From NCBI GenBank assembly GCA_030145005.1, contig JAQYWJ010000004.1, forward strand, positions 1 to 29,369: 29,369 nucleotides of DNA, given 5' to 3'. The notes under the pieces were generated by a model, which was not told the origin of the DNA, made no database searches, and saw nothing but the letters and a program-made list of their open reading frames with translations. The position numbers were made by a program, and so were the translations under genes. Each line of letters starts with the position of its first letter. The stretch's first letter is position 1. This DNA comes from Desulfobacter sp. Its GTDB lineage: Bacteria > Desulfobacterota > Desulfobacteria > Desulfobacterales > Desulfobacteraceae. This document shows, piece by piece, positions 23,066 to 29,369 of the stretch.

Positions 23066-25171
23066 ATGGCGGCGGAAAATGTCGGTATCATGGCCATAAT
23101 GAAAAAAGAGTCATCAGATATTTTGATGGTTCTGGCCTTTATCGGAATTCTTATGGCGATGATCCTGCCCTTGCATCCCATTATCCTTGATTTTTTTCTG
23201 GCCCTGAATATTTCCCTTGCCGTCGTGGTACTGATCACCACCATGTATACCCAGAAACCACTTGACTTCAATATATTTCCTTCGCTTCTTCTAATGCTGA
23301 CCCTTTTCAGGCTCTCGTTGAACGTTGCCTCCACCCGGCTGATTCTTTTGCACGGAAGTGAGGGGCCGGAAGCTGCCGGGGCGATCATCATGTCATTCGG
23401 CGCCTTTGTGGTGGGCGGCAACTATGTGGTGGGGCTGATTATTTTCATTATTCTGGTGCTCATCAATTTCATGGTAATCACCAAGGGTGCCGGTCGTATT
23501 GCAGAGGTGGCCGCCCGTTTCACCCTGGATGCCATGCCCGGCAAACAGATGGCCATTGATGCGGATCTCAATGCCGGTATGATCGACGAGATAGAAGCAG
23601 GCCAGCGAAGGGCCGCCATTGCCAGGGAATCGGAATTTCATGGTGCCATGGACGGTGCCTCCAAATTTGTCCGTGGTGACGCCATTGCCGGTATTGTGAT
23701 CACTTTGATTAATATCGGCGCAGGTTTTATCATCGGCGTGGTACAGCAGGGTATGCCGCTTGCCGAAGCCCTGGGAAATTACACCCTGCTCACCGTGGGT
23801 GACGGACTTGTCTCCCAGATTCCGGCGCTTTTAATCTCTGCGGCCGCAGGTCTTCTGGTATCCCGTTCCGGCGCAGAAAGCAAGATGGGACAAGCCTTTG
23901 CCGAACATCTATTTTCCAGTGCCACCCCGGTAATGGTGGGAGCTGTGGTTGTGTTTCTCATGGGCGCAATCCCGGGCCTTCCCACCATCCCCTTTATGAC
24001 CTTAGGGATTACCATGGGAACCATTGCCTGGTATTTTTTAAGACAAGGGGAAAAAACCGAAGAAGAACAGAAGACCGTTGAAAAAGCCCAAGCCCAGGAC
24101 CAGGAAGAAACGCCTGGAAAGCCCGAGGATGTAGATCATCTGCTGCGTCTGGATACCATGGAACTGGAAGTGGGATATGGCCTGATTCCCCTGGTGGACA
24201 AACAGCAGGACGGCACGCTTTTGGGACGGATCAAGGCCATCCGCCGGCAGTTTGCCACGGAGATGGGTATCATTGTGCCGCCCATTCATATCCGGGATAA
24301 CTTAAATTTAAGCCCGGCCCAATACCGCCTTATGATCAAGGGCGTTGAGGCTGCCGGTTCAGAGCTTATGGTCAATCACTATCTGGCCATGGATCCTGGT
24401 GGTGCGGCTAAAAAAATTGACGGGATTGATACGGTTGAACCGGCCTTTAAGCTGCCGGCCCTGTGGATACCCATGTCCAGGGAAGAGGAAGCCAAATTTG
24501 CCGGATACACCGTGGTGGACAACTCCACGGTTATTGCCACCCATTTAACGGAAATCATCAGAAACAATGCCCACAACCTGCTGAGCCGACAGGATGTCCA
24601 GCATCTTCTGGATAACCTGGCCAAAACCAGTCCCAAGGTGGTGGAGGAACTGGTGCCTAATCTTTTAAGTATTGGCGCTGTTCAAAAGGTGCTCCAGAAT
24701 CTTTTGCGGGAACGTATTTCCGTGAGGGATCTGTTAACCATTGTGGAAACCCTGGCAGATTTCGCCCCGGCGGGCAAGGATCCGGACCTGTTAACCGAAT
24801 ATGTACGCCAACGGGTTGCCAAAGGCATGCTGGTTCCCTACCTGCAGCCCGGTAAAAAGCTGCAAGTCATGACATTGGACCGCAAGCTCGAAGAAATTTT
24901 AACAAAAAATATTAAACGGACCGACCACGGAACTTACCTGGCTTTAGAACCTGTACTGATCACGGAATTTGTCGGCGCCGTATCAAAACAGGTGGAAAAG
25001 CTCATTACGCTGAATACCCAGCCTGTACTCATGACCTCGCCCACATTGCGCCGTCATGTCCGTCGTCTGATTGAGCCGTCTCTTCCCAACGTATTTGTGG
25101 TGTCCCACGCAGAAATCGTGGATGATATAAATCTGCAGGCTGTCGGAAAGGTGAGCTTAAAGAATGGATAA
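23066..25171 (+). CDS. flhA: Flagellar export gate protein FlhA
   Basis: A 701-residue protein with about eight transmembrane helices in residues 1-340 and a large cytoplasmic domain that forms the nonameric ring for substrates and chaperones. The conserved FHIPEP block is at about 143-210 (GRIAEVAARFTLDAMPGKQM, DADLNAGMIDEIEAGQRR). The C-terminal part has ARKLMTP-like PTLRRHVRRLIEPSLPNVFV and SHAEI. AAGGAGG precedes the ATG. Its end overlaps the flhF start by 8 bases. Confidence 0.97.
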   Translation: MAAENVGIMAIMKKESSDILMVLAFIGILMAMILPLHPIILDFFLALNISLAVVVLITTMYTQKPLDFNIFPSLLLMLTLFRLSLNVASTRLILLHGSEGPEAAGAIIMSFGAFVVGGNYVVGLIIFIILVLINFMVITKGAGRIAEVAARFTLDAMPGKQMAIDADLNAGMIDEIEAGQRRAAIARESEFHGAMDGASKFVRGDAIAGIVITLINIGAGFIIGVVQQGMPLAEALGNYTLLTVGDGLVSQIPALLISAAAGLLVSRSGAESKMGQAFAEHLFSSATPVMVGAVVVFLMGAIPGLPTIPFMTLGITMGTIAWYFLRQGEKTEEEQKTVEKAQAQDQEETPGKPEDVDHLLRLDTMELEVGYGLIPLVDKQQDGTLLGRIKAIRRQFATEMGIIVPPIHIRDNLNLSPAQYRLMIKGVEAAGSELMVNHYLAMDPGGAAKKIDGIDTVEPAFKLPALWIPMSREEEAKFAGYTVVDNSTVIATHLTEIIRNNAHNLLSRQDVQHLLDNLAKTSPKVVEELVPNLLSIGAVQKVLQNLLRERISVRDLLTIVETLADFAPAGKDPDLLTEYVRQRVAKGMLVPYLQPGKKLQVMTLDRKLEEILTKNIKRTDHGTYLALEPVLITEFVGAVSKQVEKLITLNTQPVLMTSPTLRRHVRRLIEPSLPNVFVVSHAEIVDDINLQAVGKVSLKNG

Positions 25172-26267
25172 AAAAATTTTCAGGGCACCGAATATCCAGA
25201 CGGCCCTCGCCGGTATCAAGGAGGAGTTGGGACCCGATGCCATGATTCTTTCCACCCGAAAGGTGCCGAAGTCACCAAAAGATCCCTACGGCAAAACCAT
25301 GTTCGAGGTTGAGGCCGGAATCCCTTCGACCGGTGATGACAAACCTGAAACGCCTGTTCTGAAGGATGTGGAATCCCTTAAGTCAGACCTTGCGGAGATA
25401 AAGGACATCCTTTCTGTGGCCGGTTTTGGTTCCGGATTGCAGTCCATTCTGTGCAACCATTTCGAATCCGTGGGTGTGCTGGCCTCCCTGCTTCGCTGCG
25501 GCGTCAGCGAGCGTCTGGCGGCAGATCTTGTTCAAAAAGCTGCCGCAGATTTGGATCAAAGCCTTGATACGGTAACGCAAATGAAGCAATTAAAAAAAAG
25601 CGTTATGGGCCTTTGCCTGGATCAATTTCGCACCCAAAATTTTTTCACCCGGCGCAACGCTTCGGGGCTCCCCCAGGTGGCCGCCTTTGTGGGGCCGACC
25701 GGTGTGGGAAAAACCACCACCATCGCCAAACTGGCCGCCTATTTGAGTTTTACCCGGAAAATGAGGGTGGGGCTGATCTCCATAGACAATTACAGGATCG
25801 GGGCCTTTGAGCAACTCAAAGCCTATGCCGGCATCATGGGGCTTGTCTGTGTGCCGGCCTTTTCGCGCCAGGATTTGGCATGCGCCCTGGACCGGATGAA
25901 ATCCATGGATATGATACTTATTGATACGGCCGGGCACAGCCATTATGACAAGGAAAAAATTGACAAAATCCTTGATCTGATCAGAAATGATTTCCAGATC
26001 AGCGTTCATTTAACCTTGAGTGTCACCTCTGAATTGATTAATATGAAGGAAGCAGCTTCTGCTTTTTCCGTATTTAATCCAGACACCTATGTGTTTACAA
26101 AAACAGATGAGACAAAAAGATGCGGGAAAATTCTTGACCAGGTGGCAGGCTATGACTTGCCGGTGTCATTGGTGACCAACGGCCAGAAGGTGCCCGAGGA
26201 TTTGATTATTCCGAACAACCATGAGCTTTTAAAAATAATTCTGAAAAAAGAGCCCAAAGGAGACTAG
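25164..26267 (+). CDS. flhF: SRP-type GTPase FlhF
   Basis: A 367-residue GTPase that places the flagellum, often at a pole. Residues 1-90 are the basic/B domain, 95-170 the N domain, and the rest the G domain: P-loop GPTGVGKTTT at 177-186, then SIDNYRIGAFEQLKAYA, DTAGHSHYD and the TKTDE guanine-specificity motif. The start overlaps the flhA end. The stop TAG directly abuts the GTG of flhG. Confidence 0.95.
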   Translation: MDKKIFRAPNIQTALAGIKEELGPDAMILSTRKVPKSPKDPYGKTMFEVEAGIPSTGDDKPETPVLKDVESLKSDLAEIKDILSVAGFGSGLQSILCNHFESVGVLASLLRCGVSERLAADLVQKAAADLDQSLDTVTQMKQLKKSVMGLCLDQFRTQNFFTRRNASGLPQVAAFVGPTGVGKTTTIAKLAAYLSFTRKMRVGLISIDNYRIGAFEQLKAYAGIMGLVCVPAFSRQDLACALDRMKSMDMILIDTAGHSHYDKEKIDKILDLIRNDFQISVHLTLSVTSELINMKEAASAFSVFNPDTYVFTKTDETKRCGKILDQVAGYDLPVSLVTNGQKVPEDLIIPNNHELLKIILKKEPKGD

Positions 26268-27161
26268 GTGGATCAGGCAAAAGGACTGCGGCAGATGGCC
26301 AGGACAAGTGCTATGAAAAGACGGGAACGGAACGGGGCTTCCAAGGGCAGTTCATACCCCAGGGTCATTGCGGTGACCAGCGGCAAGGGCGGAGTGGGCA
26401 AAACCAATATTGCAGGAAACCTGGCCGTGGCCATGACACGGCTTGGAAAAAGGGTGGTGATCATAGATGCGGATGTGGGTTTAGCCAATATTGACATCGT
26501 ATTTAACCTAAGACCCAAGTATAACATCCGCCATCTGATATCCGGGGAAAAAACATTGTCCCAGGTGATGGTGACAACGGATCATGGCATCGGCATTCTA
26601 CCCGGAGGATCCGGGTTTGCCGATTTGACCCGTTTCAGCGAAGGTGAAAAACTAACGCTGCTGTCTGAGTTTGAGGCTTTTTCCGATATGGCAGATATAA
26701 TTTTGCTGGATACCGGGGCCGGCATTTCATCCAATGTACTCTATTTTAATGCATCTGCAGACCAGTGCCTGGTGGTTGCCACCACGGAACCCACCTCCAT
26801 TACCGATGCCTATGCCCTGATGAAAGTCATGTCCCAGCAGTACGGGATAAAATATTTCAAACTGGTGGTAAACATGGCGGACAACCGGACCGGGGCCAAA
26901 AGAGTTTACGGATCTTTGAGCAATGCCATGGATAAATTTTTAAAGAATGTGGTTCTGGAATACTGCGGATATGTACCCTTTGATCCGGCCCTGCAAAAGG
27001 CTGTTCGAAACCGCAGTATCCTTTTAGATACTGTAAAGCAAAGTCCTGCAGCCGACGCCATATTCGATCTTGCAAAAAATCTGCTTAATGACAACAGGAC
27101 GAACCATAACCAGGGAAATCTGACATTTTTTATGAACCGAGTGTTTGCTGCGGCCCAATGA
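26268..27161 (+). CDS. flhG: MinD-like ATPase FlhG (FleN)
   Basis: A 297-residue ATPase that limits flagellar number and works with FlhF. The N-terminus MDQAKGLRQMA holds the DQAxxLR element known to stimulate FlhF GTP hydrolysis. The deviant Walker A is SGKGGVGKT at 38-46, then IIDADVGLANIDIVF and LLDTGAGI. A C-terminal basic/hydrophobic stretch (FFMNRVFAAAQ) may act as a membrane-targeting helix. It starts with GTG immediately after the flhF stop. The neighbourhood excludes a cell-division MinD. Confidence 0.93.
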   Translation: MDQAKGLRQMARTSAMKRRERNGASKGSSYPRVIAVTSGKGGVGKTNIAGNLAVAMTRLGKRVVIIDADVGLANIDIVFNLRPKYNIRHLISGEKTLSQVMVTTDHGIGILPGGSGFADLTRFSEGEKLTLLSEFEAFSDMADIILLDTGAGISSNVLYFNASADQCLVVATTEPTSITDAYALMKVMSQQYGIKYFKLVVNMADNRTGAKRVYGSLSNAMDKFLKNVVLEYCGYVPFDPALQKAVRNRSILLDTVKQSPAADAIFDLAKNLLNDNRTNHNQGNLTFFMNRVFAAAQ

Positions 27162-27227
27162 GTGGTTATGGCCCTTACCTAATGTTGCATAGACATTTTT
27201 TTAAATTAAGGAAGCAATAATATTTCC

Positions 27228-27974
27228 ATGAAATACCCGAGTAAAAAAAATCAGGCGGCGTGGAAAACCTGGCGACAGGAGAGTATTGTCAATTACGCTT
27301 ATCTGGTCCGGTACATTGCCTCCCGGTTTGCCATGCGTCTGCCCGCCAGTGTGCTTTTTGACGAACTGATGTCAGCTGGTTCTCTGGGGCTCATTGATGC
27401 GGTGGACAAATTTGATCCGGGCAAGCATGTCAGCCTTGAGACCTATGCCCGGTATCGTATCAAGGGTGCCATTCTGGATGAATTGCGCAGCATGGACACC
27501 TATTCAAGGTCCATGCGGAAAAAAATCCAGGACATCTCCCGGGCTGCAAAAACCATTGAGGATGAAAAGGGGCGGCCGGCCGATGACGATGAAATCAGTG
27601 AAGCTTTGGGCGTGGATCTGGAAACTTACCAGAATATGCTGACTGATATCCATGGGGCTGCTGTTCTCAGTCTGGATGATTTCATCAAGACGAAAAAAAA
27701 TGATATCTCTTCCCAGACCCGTTTTCAGGCCGGCCTCAACGGTGACGAAAATCCCGAAGACGACTTCTACCGGGCAGAACTGAAATCCGTTCTGGTGAAG
27801 GCCATCAAAAAATTGACGGAAAAAGAGCAGATTGTTATCTCCCTTTACTATTATGACGAACTGACCTTGAAAGAAATTGGTGAAGTTTTATCTTTGACGG
27901 AATCCAGGATCTGTCAGATCCATACCGCTGTTCTGGTAAAATTGCACGCCGGCCTGGATAGTTATGGGAAATAA
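27228..27974 (+). CDS. fliA: Flagellar sigma factor sigma-28
   Basis: A 248-residue sigma-70-family factor of the FliA type, which transcribes late flagellar genes and is held by FlgM until the hook is done. Region 2 reads LVRYIASRFAMRLPASVLFDELMSAGSLGLIDAVDKFDPG and ARYRIKGAILDELRSMD, and region 4 has the helix-turn-helix LTLKEIGEVLSLTESRICQIH. AAGGAAG lies about 13 bases before the ATG, rather far. A gap of 66 bases separates it from flhG. Confidence 0.95.
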   Translation: MKYPSKKNQAAWKTWRQESIVNYAYLVRYIASRFAMRLPASVLFDELMSAGSLGLIDAVDKFDPGKHVSLETYARYRIKGAILDELRSMDTYSRSMRKKIQDISRAAKTIEDEKGRPADDDEISEALGVDLETYQNMLTDIHGAAVLSLDDFIKTKKNDISSQTRFQAGLNGDENPEDDFYRAELKSVLVKAIKKLTEKEQIVISLYYYDELTLKEIGEVLSLTESRICQIHTAVLVKLHAGLDSYGK

Positions 27975-28010
27975 TTTGATTTTACCGGCCTGAATTTTAA
28001 CACGACGCTG

Positions 28011-28136
28011 AACCACGGAAAGCACGCAAGGACACGGAAATGAGTTTGATTATTGATCAACTTTGGCAGTCACCCAGAAGTACAGATTGAGGGCGTTGTG
28101 CTCTAACTTTCAGTGCTTTCCGTGTATTCCGTGGTT
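28011..28136. repeat. Palindromic repeat with AACCACGGAA ends
   Basis: AACCACGGAAAGCACG at 28011-28026 and its inverse at about 28112-28136 (ending TTCCGTGGTT) form the arms of an imperfect palindrome around a loop of about 70 bases. This sequence type occurs as an intergenic palindrome in many bacteria. It lies between fliA and the last gene. Confidence 0.7.
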
Positions 28137-28195
28137 ATAAACAGGAGATTCAGTGTTAATTAGTAGAATTTATTTTTTCGATTTTAGGGGGAGTT

Positions 28196-29369
28196 ATGTC
28201 AGACCCGAGTTCAAAAGAAGAAGACGATCTAATTTCCCAGGATGATATTGATAAACTGCTGGATATCTCCTCAGGAGATGACGATGCCGGCGAGTTGTCC
28301 CAGGATGATATAGACAGCCTGCTCAACGAACCCGGCCCGAATGCAGAGGCTTTAGGCGCAGGGGAAGAGGATGCAGAGGAACTCTCCCAGGACGACATCG
28401 ACCGCATGATGGCGGGCAATGTATTAGATGATGACAACCCTGAAGACGACGGTGGTGAATTATCCCAGGATGATATTGACCAATTCATGAATAATTCCAA
28501 GATTTTAGATTCCGGGGATGATGGCGATGATGACGAGTTGATCTCACTGGAAGATATTCAAGGTGTAATGAGTGGCGATACCCAAGAGAATGATGCATCC
28601 GATTCTGAGCCTGAACCAGAACCGGTGCCGGCAGCGAAAGCTGAATCAAACCAGGACGACGTGACGAAACAAAAGGAGGAAGATGCAACCGTTGACGATG
28701 CCCCGATTACGGAAGCCTCGGCCCAGGAAAAAGATCCCTTTGATGAGCCCATAGATGAAAGCCAGGCCACAGATGTGGCGGATTGTATGATCACCCAGGA
28801 AGCCATGGATGCCCTGATTGAGGCCGGTCTATCTGCCCCGGATGTTCCGGAAGGAGATGACGTGAACCCTGAATCAGATGACGGGGACGGCGGAGAGGAT
28901 AATCTACCGGACGGAATTAACCTGATGCCTGCAACAGATGGTGGCGACGCGGATGATGCCACCCAGGAAGATGAAGATGACGTCACCCAGGAAGATATTG
29001 ATGCCCTTCTCCAGCAGTCAGATGAGAAGGATGAGTTGCTGGATGAAGATGAGGACATCCTCATATCCCAGGACGACATTAATACCCTGCTCATGGCCAC
29101 AGATCAGGAAGATGAAGACTTACTCGGCGATATTGACGGAGAAGACGATGCGGCTGATCTGGAGGACCATCTCAATGATGCGTTTGATGACCTGGAATCC
29201 GACTCGGGTCAGGTGGTCCTGGAAGGTATTGAAGGTGCCGAAATCTCCGATAAAAAAGAATCTTCGCCGGCAGAATCGTCTGAAAAAGGCAGAAAGATAA
29301 AAGCCCTTCTCAAGTTAAAGGTGATACTTGCTGCCGCTTCTGTCTTGCTGTTCATGGGTATATCCGTTC
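28196..29369 (+). CDS. Acidic protein with about eight FliM-type CheY-binding motifs (partial)
   Basis: An open frame of 391 codons with no stop runs off the window. The ATG at 28196 follows AGGGGGAG. The protein is extremely rich in Asp and Glu. It repeats the motif SQDDIDxLL: starts at residues S14, S35, S64, S90, S117 (degenerate, SLEDIQGVM), T200, T264 and S291. This is the FliM N-terminal peptide that binds CheY-P (FliM here: SQDEVDSLL). A hydrophobic segment starts at about 373 (LKVILAAASVLLFMGISV), so the repeats are presumably cytoplasmic and membrane-tethered. What follows is outside the window; a FliL-like or other domain is possible. It lies 221 bases after fliA, outside the tightly packed core. 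No family is recognised. Confidence 0.8.
   Translation, partial: MSDPSSKEEDDLISQDDIDKLLDISSGDDDAGELSQDDIDSLLNEPGPNAEALGAGEEDAEELSQDDIDRMMAGNVLDDDNPEDDGGELSQDDIDQFMNNSKILDSGDDGDDDELISLEDIQGVMSGDTQENDASDSEPEPEPVPAAKAESNQDDVTKQKEEDATVDDAPITEASAQEKDPFDEPIDESQATDVADCMITQEAMDALIEAGLSAPDVPEGDDVNPESDDGDGGEDNLPDGINLMPATDGGDADDATQEDEDDVTQEDIDALLQQSDEKDELLDEDEDILISQDDINTLLMATDQEDEDLLGDIDGEDDAADLEDHLNDAFDDLESDSGQVVLEGIEGAEISDKKESSPAESSEKGRKIKALLKLKVILAAASVLLFMGISV

Noticed and set aside
26268..27161. Cell-division MinD
   Set aside because: The N-terminal DQAxxLR element and position between flhF and fliA identify FlhG.
28558..29100. 180-codon Ser-rich frame antisense to the last gene
   Set aside because: The Ser runs mirror the Asp/Glu codons (GAT/GAC/GAA) of the real acidic gene.

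Overview
The window looks like a chromosomal segment of a sulfate-reducing desulfobacterial (Desulfobacteraceae-like) bacterium. This is inferred from several things seen together. There is a small stand-alone assimilatory-type sulfite reductase and a flagellar locus in the order fliK-fliL-fliM-fliN-fliO-fliP-fliQ-fliR-flhB-flhA-flhF-flhG-fliA with sigma-54-type promoters. There is also a TrpB2-type tryptophan synthase beta chain, and unusually many palindromic intergenic repeats. No rRNA, tRNA or CRISPR array was seen, and the species cannot be named from the sequence alone.

Left part (1-5.3 kb): the start of a secreted protein gene (minus strand), a calcineurin-like phosphoesterase, a convergent serine/threonine kinase fused to a DUF1566/Lcl domain, a KamA-family radical SAM aminomutase, and a REP-associated (RAYT/Y1) transposase bounded by a 14-bp inverted repeat. 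After it comes a gene-free stretch holding a third copy of that repeat and a long MITE-like palindrome.

Metabolic part (5.3-15 kb): a small lipoprotein, then ilvC divergent from its LysR regulator ilvY as in enterobacteria, here with a REPIN/MITE-like palindrome in the shared regulatory gap. Then a DUF1007 secreted protein, the small sulfite reductase, a stand-alone ParB-like protein, a multi-PAS histidine kinase and trpB2.

Flagellar part (15-29.4 kb): fliK is its own unit, with a perfect sigma-54 -24/-12 match upstream and a strong hairpin downstream. A second sigma-54-type promoter opens a tightly packed operon for the C-ring (fliM, fliN), the export gate (fliO, P, Q, R, flhB, flhA), the number and placement regulators (flhF, flhG) and sigma-28 (fliA). 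A 141-bp palindromic repeat sits between flhB and flhA; a near-identical inverted copy abuts the histidine kinase stop codon about 9.7 kb away.

The most unusual object is the last, window-truncated gene after fliA. It encodes a very acidic protein with about eight copies of the motif (L/I)SQDDIDxLL ahead of a membrane segment. This motif is essentially the FliM N-terminal peptide that binds phosphorylated CheY, and the fliM of this locus carries a single copy (ILSQDEVDSLL). A polyvalent, membrane-tethered CheY-P-binding protein would be a novel chemotaxis or motor component; this role is inference.
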